This document shows positions 18,179 through 27,994 of a stretch of 64,000 nt of DNA, one piece after another. This DNA is from Phaeobacter sp. A36a-5a. Lineage in GTDB: Bacteria; Pseudomonadota; Alphaproteobacteria; Rhodobacterales; Rhodobacteraceae. Below the pieces are notes generated by a model. The model did not search any database, was not told the origin of the DNA, and saw only the letters and a list, made by a program, of their open reading frames with translations. A program made the position numbers and the translations under genes. The first letter of the stretch is position 1, and every line of letters begins with the position of its first letter. Where the stretch lies: assembly GCF_037911135.1 (NCBI RefSeq), contig NZ_JBBLYU010000002.1:434001-498000 (forward strand), given 5' to 3'.

Positions 18179-19018
18179 ATGAGCAGATTTTGGTGGGTGC
18201 TTGCAGGGATGATGGTCCTTGCCGCTTGTAGCGGCCGAACAACACCGGTTGCGCCACCGACACCGCCAATAGGCCAGCCGGTGCAGCCCGGAGAAACCAC
18301 CGCCAGCCTTGCCGCGGCGCGGGCGCGGCTGATCACCCACCCTAAATTCGCCGACAGCGATCCGCACCCCTGGGACGGGCGCACGCCATGGTCGTACCCC
18401 ATCCATGGCATCGACGTCTCACGCTGGCAAGGGGACATCGACTGGCGCCGGGTTCGGGCTGCCGGCATCAGCTTTGCCTATCTGAAGGCAACAGAAGGCG
18501 GTGATCTCACCGATCCGAAATTCCGCGATCACTGGCGTTCCGCACGACAGGCGGGCGTCAAACGCGGCGCCTATCATTACTTCTACTTCTGCCGCCCGGC
18601 GGCGGAACAGGCGCGCTGGTTCATCCGTCATGTCCCCCGCGACAGCGCGGCCCTGCCGCATGTGCTGGACATGGAGTGGACGCCGCATTCTCGCACCTGC
18701 ACCAAACGTCCCTCCGGCGCCAAGGTGCGGGCGGAGGCAAAGCGGTTTCTGGACCTTCTGGAAGCGCATTATGGCCAGCGGCCTGTGCTCTACACGACGG
18801 TGGATTTCTACCGTGAGACCAGCATCGGCCGCCTGCGGGATACTGAGTTCTGGTTGCGCTCGGTCGCGGATCACCCGCATGTCACCTATCCCGGTGCGCT
18901 CTGGCGGTTCTGGCAATATACCGGCACCGGACGCGTGCCCGGGATCACTGGCAACGTCGACCTCAACGTCTTTGGCGGCGGGCCAGAGCGTTGGCTGCGC
19001 TGGTCGGGACAAATCTGA
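18179..19018 (+). CDS. GH25 family lysozyme-like lipoprotein
   Basis: A 279-residue exported lipoprotein: a short signal ends in the lipobox LAAC (cysteine at residue 18), followed by a proline-rich linker (about 22-40). The GH25 domain (about 75-275) shows HGIDVSRWQGDIDW, FAYLKATEGG, GAYHYFYF and LDMEW, which carry the acidic active-site residues of muramidases. It probably cleaves peptidoglycan from the periplasmic side. It sits between hemF and hemC with no clear functional link. Confidence 0.9.
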   Translation: MSRFWWVLAGMMVLAACSGRTTPVAPPTPPIGQPVQPGETTASLAAARARLITHPKFADSDPHPWDGRTPWSYPIHGIDVSRWQGDIDWRRVRAAGISFAYLKATEGGDLTDPKFRDHWRSARQAGVKRGAYHYFYFCRPAAEQARWFIRHVPRDSAALPHVLDMEWTPHSRTCTKRPSGAKVRAEAKRFLDLLEAHYGQRPVLYTTVDFYRETSIGRLRDTEFWLRSVADHPHVTYPGALWRFWQYTGTGRVPGITGNVDLNVFGGGPERWLRWSGQI

Positions 19019-19062
19019 GCCGCACCGGTCGGGCCATCTTCTGGCTCAAAAGATCCCGGAGC

Positions 19063-19079
19063 GCGAGGCAGCGCCTCGC
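19063..19079 (-). terminator. Hairpin after hemC
   Basis: GCGAGGC-AGC-GCCTCGC, a perfect 7-bp stem, lies four bases beyond the hemC stop. The T run on the minus strand (CTTTTG) is about ten bases away, so termination is likely but not textbook. Confidence 0.5.
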
Positions 19080-19082
19080 ATT

Positions 19083-20057
19083 CTACTGCCGATCCTGGTG
19101 CTTCCAGTCGAAAAAGCCCGCTCCGGCCTGCGCCAGAAGTTTCGCGGCCATCTCGCGGCCCAGCTCCGCACCATCTTCGAGCGCACAGGTCTGATCGTCA
19201 TTGATCGCTTCCGATCCGTCAGGGCGCAGGACTTCGCCGCGCAGCCTCAGGCTGTTGCCCTCCAACGTCGCAAGACCAGCGATCGGGGTCTCGCAAGAGC
19301 CATCCAGCGCGGCAAGAAATGCGCGCTCGGCGGTCAGGCGCAGCCCGGTCTCGCGGTCATGCAGAGCTGCCAGCATATCTCCGATACGGCTGTCGCCCTG
19401 CCGGCGCTCAATGCCAATGGCACCTTGGGCGACGGCGGGCAGCATGTCTTCTGGGGGGATGGCGGTTGCCGGAACCTGATCGGCGCCAAGACGGTTGAGC
19501 CCGGCCATCGCCAGAAAGGTGCATTCGGCCACACCATCGCGCAGTTTGGTCAGCCGTGTCTGCACATTGCCACGAAATTCCACGACCTTGAGATCGGGAC
19601 GCCGATGCAGAAGCTGTGCGCGCCGCCGCAGTGAGGAGGTGCCGACAACGGCGCCTTCGCGCAGCTCCGCGATGGATGAGACATTGGCGCAGATGAAAGC
19701 ATCACGCACGTCTTCACGCGGCAGATAGGTGTCCAGCAGCAACCCCGCAGGCTGCGCTACGGGCATGTCCTTCATGGAATGCACTGCAATGTCGATGGCA
19801 CCGGACAGCAGGTCCTCTTCGATCTCCTTCGTGAACAGCCCCTTGCCACCCAATGTCTTCAGCGGTTTATCTGCCGCGATCAGCGCCTGATTGTCACCGC
19901 TGGTCTTGATCACGACAATGTCGAATGCGTCCTGTGGCAGATCGAAGGCGGCCATGAGCCGGGCGCGGGTTTCATGGGCCTGGGCCAGCGCCAAAGGCGA
20001 ACCGCGGGTGCCGATTTTCAGGGGCGAAGCGGGGGAGGGGAGATCGATCTGTGTCAT
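19083..20057 (-). CDS. hemC: Hydroxymethylbilane synthase (porphobilinogen deaminase)
   Basis: A 324-residue cytoplasmic enzyme that joins four porphobilinogens. Seen: KIGTRGSPLALAQA near the N-terminus, the substrate-binding segments VHSMKDMP and GTSSLRRRAQLL, and the cysteine that carries the dipyrromethane cofactor in LDGSCETPIAG. The start is the ATG at 20057; the longer frame from 20129 extends into the shared promoter with hemE. hemC and hemE are divergent with about 110 bases between start codons. Confidence 0.96.
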   Translation of the reverse strand: MTQIDLPSPASPLKIGTRGSPLALAQAHETRARLMAAFDLPQDAFDIVVIKTSGDNQALIAADKPLKTLGGKGLFTKEIEEDLLSGAIDIAVHSMKDMPVAQPAGLLLDTYLPREDVRDAFICANVSSIAELREGAVVGTSSLRRRAQLLHRRPDLKVVEFRGNVQTRLTKLRDGVAECTFLAMAGLNRLGADQVPATAIPPEDMLPAVAQGAIGIERRQGDSRIGDMLAALHDRETGLRLTAERAFLAALDGSCETPIAGLATLEGNSLRLRGEVLRPDGSEAINDDQTCALEDGAELGREMAAKLLAQAGAGFFDWKHQDRQ

Positions 20058-20167
20058 ATATCGACCCTTAATCGCGACATAATGCCATGACAAGCACCGG
20101 TCCTGCTGCCCTTGACAATTTGCCGCCAAGGCTAGACCTCAGATGCAACACAGATATGAGGGTGATC

Positions 20168-21202
20168 ATGGCCGAACAGAAGAAGCTGCTGCGCGCATTG
20201 GCGGGCGAGACACAGGATGTGCCGCCGATCTGGATGATGCGCCAGGCGGGCCGCTATTTGCCCGAGTACCGCGCCACCAGGGCTGAGGCCGGCGACTTTC
20301 TGTCGCTCTGCTATAATCCAGAACTGGCGACTGAGGTGACGCTGCAGCCGATCCGTCGCTACGGTTTCGATGCAGCGATTCTGTTTGCCGATATCCTCTT
20401 GGTGCCGCAGGCACTCGGGGCTGATCTTTGGTTCGTGACCGGCGAGGGGCCGCGCCTGTCGACGGTCACAACGGAGAGCGATTTTGCCAAGTTGGGACCG
20501 GTCAGCGACATCCATGAGACGCTGAACCCGATCTATGAAACCGTGCGGCTGCTCTCGGCTGCCTTGCCCCGCGAAACCACGCTGATCGGCTTTGCCGGAG
20601 CGCCCTGGACCGTCGCGACCTATATGATCGCGGGACGCGGCACGCCGGATCAGGGGCCTGCGCATCTGCTGCGTCAGGAAAACAATTCGCTGTTTGAGGC
20701 GCTGCTGGACCGTATCACTGAGGCGACGATCGAATATCTCTCGATGCAGATCAAAGCCGGTGCTGAAGTGGTCAAGATCTTTGACAGCTGGGCAGGATCG
20801 CTCAGTGGCGAGGCGTTTGAGAAATACGCATTGGCTCCCTGCCGCCAGATCACTGCCGCGCTGAAACAGCGCCATCCCGAAATTCCGGTGATCGGTTTCC
20901 CGCGTGAGGCGGGGGAAAAATATGTCGGTTTTGCCAGGGCGACGGGTGTCGATTGTGTGGCGCTTGATAACTCCGTTGACCCCGAATGGGCGGCGGCCAA
21001 TGTGCAGGTTGACGGCTGTGTTCAGGGCAATCTTGCCTCGCGCCATATGGTGACGGGGGGGCAGGAGCTGATTGATGACACCCACCGTATCGTCAAAGCT
21101 TTCGGCAAGGGGCCGCATATCTTTAACCTCGGCCACGGGATCACCCCGGATGCCGATCCGGACAATGTGCAACGGATGATCGACGCGGTGCGCGGCAGCT
21201 GA
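20168..21202 (+). CDS. hemE: Uroporphyrinogen decarboxylase
   Basis: A 344-residue cytoplasmic enzyme that converts uroporphyrinogen III to coproporphyrinogen III, the substrate of HemF. The family signatures [16 protein letters not shown] and [13 protein letters not shown] are present, with the catalytic aspartate in [10 protein letters not shown] and the C-terminal FNLGHGI. I chose the ATG at 20168, five bases behind GAGGG; starts at 20087 and 20156 lack a site. Confidence 0.96.
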   Translation: MAEQKKLLRALAGETQDVPPIWMMRQAGRYLPEYRATRAEAGDFLSLCYNPELATEVTLQPIRRYGFDAAILFADILLVPQALGADLWFVTGEGPRLSTVTTESDFAKLGPVSDIHETLNPIYETVRLLSAALPRETTLIGFAGAPWTVATYMIAGRGTPDQGPAHLLRQENNSLFEALLDRITEATIEYLSMQIKAGAEVVKIFDSWAGSLSGEAFEKYALAPCRQITAALKQRHPEIPVIGFPREAGEKYVGFARATGVDCVALDNSVDPEWAAANVQVDGCVQGNLASRHMVTGGQELIDDTHRIVKAFGKGPHIFNLGHGITPDADPDNVQRMIDAVRGS

Positions 21203-21301
21203 CCGGGCCGAACAGAGCTGTCCGGCGATCATGTTCGTCTTGCGCGCTGAGGCCAATTGCGGCATCAGCGCGTTTTCCACTCACGCCGAAAGGGCAAGTC
21301 G

Positions 21302-21469
21302 ATGGATTACAAGAAATCTGGAGCCCCCAGAATGGGCAAAAACAGCCCGCGTCATCAGGAGCATAATGCCAAGGGCAGCGCCAAGAACCCCTATGGTGCG
21401 CGCGAAACCAAAGCCGAACTCCTGGCGCGGATGAAAGCAGCGGCGGAGAAGGCCAAGAAAGACAGCTGA
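21302..21469 (+). CDS. Small basic conserved-type protein, function unknown
   Basis: A 55-residue, highly charged protein (many Lys, Arg, His, Asn) starting MDYKKSGAPRMGKNSPRHQE and ending in a lysine-rich helix (ETKAELLARMKAAAEKAKK). No membrane helix or known motif. It ends two bases before the convergent CoA-transferase stop. The compact basic character suggests RNA or nucleic acid contact, but this is a guess; the longer frame from 21257 is possible. Confidence 0.65.
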   Translation: MDYKKSGAPRMGKNSPRHQEHNAKGSAKNPYGARETKAELLARMKAAAEKAKKDS

Positions 21470-21471
21470 TC

Positions 21472-22572
21472 CTAGCGCTGCCGTTGCCTCAGCTTCGCCA
21501 GTATCTCGGAATTGTGCTGGCCACGTGCCGGGGCCGGTGGGACCTCCCAGCTGTCCTGACCAGAGAACCGTGGCGCCGCAGCGGCCTGGAGGCCATTCTC
21601 AGCTGTTACCCAGGTCCTGCGCTGGTTCATCGGATGTGCCTCTGCCTCGATGGGTGACAATACCGGTGCCACGCAGGCGTCGCTGCCCTTGAATAGCCTG
21701 TCCCAGTGGTCGCGCGGCTGCGCGGCAAAGATACCGGCCAGCCTTGCGCCCAGCACCGGCCAGAGGCTTTTGTCGTGCTGCCGGGCGAATTGGGCATCCT
21801 CGCTCAGATCGAGGCGCGACAGAAACTCGGCGTAAAACTGTGGTTCCAGACATTGCACGCTGATGTACCCGCCATCGGCGCAGACATAACAGCGGCTCCA
21901 ATGCGGCCCATCCAGCAGGCTTTTCCCACGCAGGCTGCTGAACTGTCCGGCCTGCTGCAATGTCATCAACAGGTTCATCATATGGGCCGAGCCATCGTAG
22001 ATCGCGGCATCGACGACGCATCCGGCTGGCGTGTCGCCGTGACGGGTTTCGCGCCTTACCAGCGCTGCCAGAATACCCGCGACCAGATAAAGCGCGCCAC
22101 CGCCGATATCGCCCACCAAAGTCGCCGGTGGCTGGGGAGGGGTGCCGGGCGTTGCATCATACCAAAGCGCCCCGGACAGCGCGATATAGTTTAGGTCGTG
22201 ACCGGCGGTTTCGGCCAAAGGGCTATCCTGCCCCCATCCGGTCATACGCCCATAAATGAGGTCGGGGTTGCGGGCGTGACATGTGATCGGCCCCAGCCCC
22301 AGCCGCTCCATAACACCGGGTCGAAAGCCCTCGACCAGCGCATCGGCAGTCTCGACGAGATGCAGCAGCGTTTCGACGTCAGCCGGCGATTTCAGATCCA
22401 GCGTGATGGAGCGTTTGCCGCGATCAATGATCGGATGTGCAGGCATCAAACCCGCACCCTCGGCTTTGCGGTGAACGCATATGACATCCGCACCCAGATC
22501 CGCCAGCATCATCGCGGCGAAGGGCGCAGGGCCCAGCCCTTCGATCTCGATTACACGAATTCCTGTCAGCAT
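21472..22572 (-). CDS. CaiB/BaiF family CoA transferase (alpha-methylacyl-CoA racemase-like)
   Basis: A 366-residue class III CoA-transferase/racemase protein. Seen: GIRVIEIEGLGPAPFAAMMLADLGADVI at the N-terminus, the long segment LDLKSPADVETLLHLVETADALVEGFRPGVMERLGLGP typical of the family (given here as residues about 60-105), the GYDLNY/GHDLNYIALSG stretch with the family's conserved Asp, and DAAIYDGSAHMM. The racemase branch is suggested by GHDLNY. The start at 22572 gives the usual MLTGIRVIEIEG; the frame from 22737 runs through upstream promoter DNA. Confidence 0.85.
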   Translation of the reverse strand: MLTGIRVIEIEGLGPAPFAAMMLADLGADVICVHRKAEGAGLMPAHPIIDRGKRSITLDLKSPADVETLLHLVETADALVEGFRPGVMERLGLGPITCHARNPDLIYGRMTGWGQDSPLAETAGHDLNYIALSGALWYDATPGTPPQPPATLVGDIGGGALYLVAGILAALVRRETRHGDTPAGCVVDAAIYDGSAHMMNLLMTLQQAGQFSSLRGKSLLDGPHWSRCYVCADGGYISVQCLEPQFYAEFLSRLDLSEDAQFARQHDKSLWPVLGARLAGIFAAQPRDHWDRLFKGSDACVAPVLSPIEAEAHPMNQRRTWVTAENGLQAAAAPRFSGQDSWEVPPAPARGQHNSEILAKLRQRQR

Positions 22573-22713
22573 GGCGGGCCTCCTGTCGGGTAATGTCGGA
22601 TGATGTCGCGACCTTGCTGTCAGCCTAGCGGCTTTCTGCCCGGCCCCAAGAAGACCGTTGCGGCACATCCCGAATACTGCTGTTTTCGGATCAGATTTTT
22701 CTGAAGAAAGCGC

Positions 22714-22744
22714 TTGAAGCTCCAGCTGCTGTAGCAATTACATA
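22714..22744 (+). promoter_or_regulatory. MerR-family-type promoter before the P-type ATPase
   Basis: TTGAAG (-35, 22714-22719) and TACATA (-10, 22739-22744) are separated by 19 bases, the over-long spacer typical of MerR-activated promoters. The spacer carries the dyad GCTCCAGC/GCTGTAGC (7 of 8 matches). The layout resembles ZntR, CadR and PbrR targets. Confidence 0.8.
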
Positions 22745-22785
22745 AGCAGCCGACACGATGTGATGACAAAAAAGGTGACATTGGA

Positions 22786-24966
22786 ATGGCTAGGGATGCG
22801 ATTGAGCAGCTGGAGTGGCGGGTAACCGGAATGGACTGTGGGTCCTGCGCGACCAAGGTGCGTGGCGCGGTTGAGCGACTGCCGGGTGTCAGCGGCGTCG
22901 AGGTCGCCATGATGTCGGAGCGGCTGCGCCTGGAGCTTGATCCACGCCAAGGCTCGGTGATGGCCGTCGAGAAGGCGGTGCGCGGGCTGGGGTTTGGTGT
23001 CACGGCAAGCAGCACTGCACCAGCTGGCACCTCTGCGCCCTGCTGTGGCGGCGTACAGCACGCCGATGCCGCCGATGCAGTGGTCCCGCCTTGGTATCAC
23101 AGTGCCAAGGGGCAATTACTGCTGGTGACGGGGCTGCTGTTGGCGCTGGCTTGGAGCATTAAGCTGCTGGCATCGCCTACGGTTGGTCTCTGGGCGTTCA
23201 TGCTGGCGACCCTGATCGGAGTGGCTCCTGTGGCGCGGCGTGCCTTTGCGATGCTGCGGGCGGGGATGCCCTTTACCATTGAAATGCTGATGTCGATCGC
23301 AGCGATTGGCGCCCTGTTTATCGGTGCTGCCGAAGAGGCGGCACTGGTGGTGTTTCTCTTTGCCGTGGGTGAGATGCTCGAAGGCCTGGCTGCCAACAAG
23401 GCGCGGGATGGTATCCGGGCGCTTGCGGATTTGGTGCCAAAGACGGCGCTGCTTGAAGGTGGTGACACCCTGGAGGAGATCGCCGCAGATCGCCTGCGGG
23501 AGGGGCAGATTGTCGTGGTGCGCCCAGGTGACCGCGTGCCTGCGGATGGCGAAGTGATCAACGGTATCTCGGGCGTCGACGAAAGTCCGGTGACGGGCGA
23601 GAGCGTGCCCAGCCTCAAGGAACCGGGATCCGAAGTCTTTGCCGGATCAATCAACACCCAGGCGGTGCTGCGGGTGCGGGTGACCCGCGCCGCAGCCAAC
23701 AACACCATTTCGCGGATTATCCGGCTGGTGGAAGAGGCAGAAAGCGCCCGTGCGCCGACAGAGCGTTTCATCGACCGCTTCAGCCGGATCTATATGCCGA
23801 TCATCGTGGGTATCGCGCTGCTGGTCGCATTGGTGCCGCCGCTGGTCTTCGCGATGGATTGGGACACATGGATCTACCGCGCCCTTGCCCTGTTGTTGAT
23901 CGGGTGTCCCTGTGCCCTGGTGATCAGCGTACCCGCCGCCATCGCTTCGGCGCTGTCGTCCGGTGCGCGCCATGGTCTGCTTCTGAAAGGGGGCGCAGTG
24001 ATCGAGGCCGCCGCCCGCACCACCGAAGTTGCATTCGACAAGACAGGCACGCTGACCCGTGGGCGACCTCAGGTCACGGATATCGTTGTGGTTCAGGGCA
24101 GTGAGGGCAGCGTTCTGCAACTCGCCGCAGCGGTCGAGCGGGAGTCGAGCCACCCTCTGGCCGAGGCGATCTATGCTCGAGCTGTCGAAGCCGGGGTAGA
24201 TATTCCGCCGGTGCAGGAAGCCCACGCGGTGCCGGGGAAGGGGGCCTCTGCCAAGCTCGGGTCGGTTGTCATCACCGTCGGATCGCCGCGCTTTGCCGCA
24301 GAAACAGGTGTGATGGCGCAGGCTTCCATGGTGCAGGCTGCCGAGCTTGAAGCCGAGGGGAAGACCGTTGTCGCCCTGTTCAGCGACGAGGTTCTATATG
24401 GATTGATCGCGCTCAGGGACGAGCCGCGCGAAGATGCGGTGGAAGCGATGCGCGCGCTCCGACAGATGGGGATCACCGCAACGATGCTGACAGGGGACAA
24501 TGCCCGCACGGCAGCCGCCATCGCCGGCCAGCTGGGGATTGATCACCGTGCAGAGCTGATGCCGCAGGACAAGGTAGCGGCCCTGCAAGAGCTGACACAG
24601 CGCGGTCAGGTCATGATGGTCGGCGATGGGATCAATGATGCGCCCGCGCTTGCGACAGCGCAGGTTGGTGTCGCGATGGGGTCTGGCACGGATGTGGCCC
24701 TTGAGACCGCAGATGCCGCGATCCTGCGCAACCGGGTCAGCGATGTGATCGGCATTATTCGCCTGTCGCGCGCCACTTTGACGAATATTCGCCAGAACGT
24801 TGCCGTGGCACTGGGGCTGAAAGGCGTGTTTCTCGTGACATCGGTTCTGGGGATCACGGGCCTGTGGATCGCGATTCTGGCCGACACTGGCGCCACGGTC
24901 CTGGTGACGCTTAATGCGCTGCGGCTGCTGTCTTTCAGACCCTCGCCAACGTCGAAGGAGAGCTAA
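22786..24966 (+). CDS. Heavy-metal-exporting P1B-type ATPase (Zn/Cd/Pb type, ZntA-like)
   Basis: A 726-residue metal efflux pump. Order: heavy-metal-associated domain with GMDCGSCATKV, a Cys-rich linker (CCGG near residue 86), membrane helices, actuator TGES, metal-path motif CPCALVISVP in the sixth metal helix, DKTGTLT, HP dipeptide (SSHPLAEAI), and MVGDGINDAPAL. CPC with a following Ser/Pro pattern and the short CCGG linker point to zinc, cadmium or lead rather than copper. A MerR-type promoter lies upstream, but no regulator gene is adjacent, so control comes from elsewhere. Confidence 0.88.
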   Translation: MARDAIEQLEWRVTGMDCGSCATKVRGAVERLPGVSGVEVAMMSERLRLELDPRQGSVMAVEKAVRGLGFGVTASSTAPAGTSAPCCGGVQHADAADAVVPPWYHSAKGQLLLVTGLLLALAWSIKLLASPTVGLWAFMLATLIGVAPVARRAFAMLRAGMPFTIEMLMSIAAIGALFIGAAEEAALVVFLFAVGEMLEGLAANKARDGIRALADLVPKTALLEGGDTLEEIAADRLREGQIVVVRPGDRVPADGEVINGISGVDESPVTGESVPSLKEPGSEVFAGSINTQAVLRVRVTRAAANNTISRIIRLVEEAESARAPTERFIDRFSRIYMPIIVGIALLVALVPPLVFAMDWDTWIYRALALLLIGCPCALVISVPAAIASALSSGARHGLLLKGGAVIEAAARTTEVAFDKTGTLTRGRPQVTDIVVVQGSEGSVLQLAAAVERESSHPLAEAIYARAVEAGVDIPPVQEAHAVPGKGASAKLGSVVITVGSPRFAAETGVMAQASMVQAAELEAEGKTVVALFSDEVLYGLIALRDEPREDAVEAMRALRQMGITATMLTGDNARTAAAIAGQLGIDHRAELMPQDKVAALQELTQRGQVMMVGDGINDAPALATAQVGVAMGSGTDVALETADAAILRNRVSDVIGIIRLSRATLTNIRQNVAVALGLKGVFLVTSVLGITGLWIAILADTGATVLVTLNALRLLSFRPSPTSKES

Positions 24967-25004
24967 GCACAGGCGTGGGCGACAGGCGCCGACTGAGGGA
25001 GAGA

Positions 25005-25199
25005 TCAATAATGCGGAGGACGTTCGTCGCCAATGACAACCCCGCCGCCACCGTCCTGCTCGCGTGAAGCTTCCCGCTGAAACAGCATGGCGACACGATG
25101 GGTCAGCCGGTCAATCTCGGATTGCTGCCGGTTGACCACATCGCTCAGCTCATCGACGGTGCGCGTCAGGTGGGCGATCTGTTCTTCGAGATGTTGCAT
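25005..25199 (-). CDS. slyX: SlyX family protein
   Basis: A 64-residue protein beginning MQHLEEQIAHLTRTVDELSD, a coiled coil over residues 1-45 with the SlyX pattern (LSDVVNRQQSEIDRL), followed by a Gly-rich tail ending PPHY, the typical SlyX end. Function unknown. Convergent with the ATPase gene and divergent from hisS. Confidence 0.85.
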   Translation of the reverse strand: MQHLEEQIAHLTRTVDELSDVVNRQQSEIDRLTHRVAMLFQREASREQDGGGGVVIGDERPPHY

Positions 25200-25414
25200 C
25201 GGTTTCTCCCTTCGGGTCTGCCGCTGTCATAGGGGCAGTTGCGTGCAGGGTCCATGCTCGGTTGTGCCAACGCCGCCGCTTTGGGTTGCATGGAGATCAG
25301 GCAACAACGGCACGGCCATAGGGCCTGCGCGCTCTGCCGCCTTGCTGTTGGGCCGCCCTTGGGCTAGACCGCCGGGCGAGTATCTGACCCATTTGACACC
25401 CCGAGGAGGCCAAG

Positions 25415-26902
25415 ATGGCCAAAGTCAAGAAACAGCCCCGCCCCAAGGCGATCACGCCGAAGGGCTTCCGTGACTATTTCGGCGAAGAGGTGAGCCAGCG
25501 CAGCGAGATGTTGCGGGCCATTGCGGGTGTCTATCATCATTACGGGTTTGATGCGCTGGAGTCTTCGGCGGTGGAAACAGTCGAGGCACTGGGCAAGTTT
25601 CTGCCCGATGTCGATCGCCCGAACGAGGGTGTCTTTGCCTGGCAGGAATATGACGAAAGCGGCAACGGCGACTGGATGGCGCTGCGCTACGACCTGACCG
25701 CTCCGCTGGCACGGGTCTATGCCCAGCACCGCAATGATCTGCCGACGCCTTACCGCCGCTATGCGATGGGGCCGGTCTGGCGCAACGAGAAACCGGGTCC
25801 GGGCCGCTATCGCCAGTTCTACCAGTGCGACGCGGATACCGTTGGAACCGCCTCCATGGCCGCCGATGCCGAGATCTGCGCGATGTTGTCCGACACGCTG
25901 GAAACCGTCGGCATTCCGCGCGGTGACTATCTGGTGCGTGTGAATAACCGCAAGGTGTTGAATGGCGTGCTTGAGGCGATGGGCCTTGAGGCGGGCGACA
26001 GCAAACGCGACGACGTGCTGCGCACCATCGACAAATTCGACAAGGTGGGCGAGGCTGGTGTCCGCGAGCTGCTGACCAAGGGGCGTCTTGATGCCTCCGG
26101 CGCCTTCATTGACGGGGTTGGCCTGTCGGATGACCAAGCGGCGCCGGTGCTGGCGTTCCTGACCTCCAAGGGCGCTGACGCCGCCAAGACCCTTGCCAAC
26201 CTGCGCGCCGCCATTGGGGGTAGTGCGATTGGCGCGGAGGGGGTCGCCGAGCTGGAGCAGATCGGCGACCTGCTGGCCGCTGGTGGGTATGGCGCCGACC
26301 GCATCGATATCGACCCTTCGGTCGTGCGTGGCCTCGGCTATTATACCGGCCCGGTTTACGAGGCCGAACTCACCTTCGAGATTCTGGATGAGAAGGGCCG
26401 TAAACGGCAGTTCGGCTCGGTTTCGGGCGGTGGGCGTTACGACGATCTGGTGAAGCGCTTCACGGGTCAGGAAGTCCCGGCGACCGGCGTCTCCATCGGT
26501 GTTGACCGGCTCTTGGCCGCGCTGCGCGAGAAAGGCCGGATCGAGGCAAAGACCACCGGTCCCGTTGTGGTGACGGTGATGGATAAGGCGCGTATGGCGG
26601 ATTACCAGACCATGGTGGCCGAGCTGCGCAATGCAGGCATCCGGGCTGAGGTCTATCTTGGCAATCCCAAGAACTTCGGCAACCAGCTGAAATACGCGGA
26701 CAAGCGCAACTCGCCCATAGCGGTGATCGAAGGCGGTGAGGAAAAAGATCGCGGTGTGGTGCAGATCAAGGATTTGATCCTCGGCGCGCAGATTGCCGAG
26801 AACGCCACCCTCGAAGAGTGGAAAGAGCGTCCGAGCCAGTTTGAGGTGCCACGCGGTGATCTGGTCGCCAAGGTGCGCGAAATCCTTGCAGGGCAGGGCT
26901 GA
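25415..26902 (+). CDS. hisS: Histidine--tRNA ligase
   Basis: A 495-residue class II aminoacyl-tRNA synthetase. Seen: motif 1 region around TPKGFRDYF, motif 2 [27 protein letters not shown], the histidine A motif [11 protein letters not shown], and the class II motif 3 GVSIGVDRL; an anticodon-binding domain follows (about 385-495). GAGG site 8 bases upstream. First gene of a hisS-hisZ-hisG operon, an order common in Rhodobacterales. Confidence 0.96.
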   Translation: MAKVKKQPRPKAITPKGFRDYFGEEVSQRSEMLRAIAGVYHHYGFDALESSAVETVEALGKFLPDVDRPNEGVFAWQEYDESGNGDWMALRYDLTAPLARVYAQHRNDLPTPYRRYAMGPVWRNEKPGPGRYRQFYQCDADTVGTASMAADAEICAMLSDTLETVGIPRGDYLVRVNNRKVLNGVLEAMGLEAGDSKRDDVLRTIDKFDKVGEAGVRELLTKGRLDASGAFIDGVGLSDDQAAPVLAFLTSKGADAAKTLANLRAAIGGSAIGAEGVAELEQIGDLLAAGGYGADRIDIDPSVVRGLGYYTGPVYEAELTFEILDEKGRKRQFGSVSGGGRYDDLVKRFTGQEVPATGVSIGVDRLLAALREKGRIEAKTTGPVVVTVMDKARMADYQTMVAELRNAGIRAEVYLGNPKNFGNQLKYADKRNSPIAVIEGGEEKDRGVVQIKDLILGAQIAENATLEEWKERPSQFEVPRGDLVAKVREILAGQG

Positions 26903-26905
26903 ACG

Positions 26906-27994
26906 ATGGGGGATCGTCTGAGCGCTCTGTCGCTGGCCGCGCGGCTGCGCATGAGTTTCGAGGCCGCCGGGGCAAGGGTGGTCGAGCCGCCATTTCTACA
27001 GCCTGCCGAAACGCTGCTGGATCTATATGGCGAGGACATTCGCGCCCGTGCCTATGTGACCTCCGATGCGCTGCGCGGGGAACAGATGCTGCGCCCCGAT
27101 TTCACCGTGCCGGTGGTGCAGATGCACATGAGCCATGGCGCCGAACCGGCGCGTTACACCTATGCGGGCGATGTGTTCCGCCGTCAGGAACATGACGAGG
27201 ATCGCGCCAATGAATATCTTCAGGTTGGCTATGAGGTATTCGAACGCAACGATGCCGCCGGTTCTGATGCTGAAGTTTTTGCGCTGATTGCGCTCCAGCT
27301 TCGTGATTTGCCGGTGCGTGCGGCTACAGGAGATATCGGTATCCTGATGGCTGCGGTGGAGGGGCTCAACACCACCAGGCTGCGCAAGGCTGCGCTCATG
27401 CGCCACATCTGGCGGCCGCGCCGGTTCCGGGCGATGCTTGACCAGTTTGCTGGCCGCGTCCCTGTCGCCGAAAGCCGTCGCAAGCTGTTGTCGACCGAAG
27501 GCGTTCTGACCGGGCAAGTGCCTGCGATTGGCAAACGCCGCCCGGCGGAGGTGGATGCGCGCGTCGATGCATTGCGTGCGGATGCAGCCGCCCCGCCGAT
27601 TGCAGAGAACGAGCTGGCCGCGCTTGAGGCGCTGATGGCGGTGCGGGAGACTATCCCCTATGCCTCGGAACAGCTGCGCGATATCGCCGTGGATCTGCCA
27701 GCGATCAACCCGGCGCTTGACCGGCTGGACGCCCGGACAGCCGCGATGAAAGCCCGAGGCATCGATGTGGACAGCCTTGATTTCGAAGCCTCCTACGGGC
27801 GGACATCAATGGAGTATTACGATGGTTTCGTGTTCGGGTTTTACGCCGATGCGCGACCCGATCTGCCGGTGATTGCCAGCGGCGGTCGCTATGACGCGCT
27901 GACACGGCAGCTGGGGCAGGGAGCAGAGATCCCCGCCGTCGGCGGCGTCGTTCGTCCTGATCTGATGCTGCTCTTGGAAGGGGCACAATCATGA
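26906..27994 (+). CDS. hisZ: ATP phosphoribosyltransferase regulatory subunit
   Basis: A 362-residue paralogue of histidyl-tRNA synthetase that lacks the anticodon domain and acts as the regulatory subunit of the short-form HisG. The synthetase-like core is visible (LRPDFTVPVVQMHM, RYTYAGDVFR, ASYGRTSMEYYDGFVFGFY). It starts four bases after hisS and overlaps hisG by four bases. The divergence from hisS just upstream fits an ancestral duplication. Confidence 0.94.
   Translation: MGDRLSALSLAARLRMSFEAAGARVVEPPFLQPAETLLDLYGEDIRARAYVTSDALRGEQMLRPDFTVPVVQMHMSHGAEPARYTYAGDVFRRQEHDEDRANEYLQVGYEVFERNDAAGSDAEVFALIALQLRDLPVRAATGDIGILMAAVEGLNTTRLRKAALMRHIWRPRRFRAMLDQFAGRVPVAESRRKLLSTEGVLTGQVPAIGKRRPAEVDARVDALRADAAAPPIAENELAALEALMAVRETIPYASEQLRDIAVDLPAINPALDRLDARTAAMKARGIDVDSLDFEASYGRTSMEYYDGFVFGFYADARPDLPVIASGGRYDALTRQLGQGAEIPAVGGVVRPDLMLLLEGAQS

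Noticed and set aside
21472-22572. Full-length start at 22737 for the CoA transferase
   Set aside because: The extra residues cover the MerR-type promoter on the other strand and do not look like family sequence; the ATG at 22572 gives the standard N-terminus.
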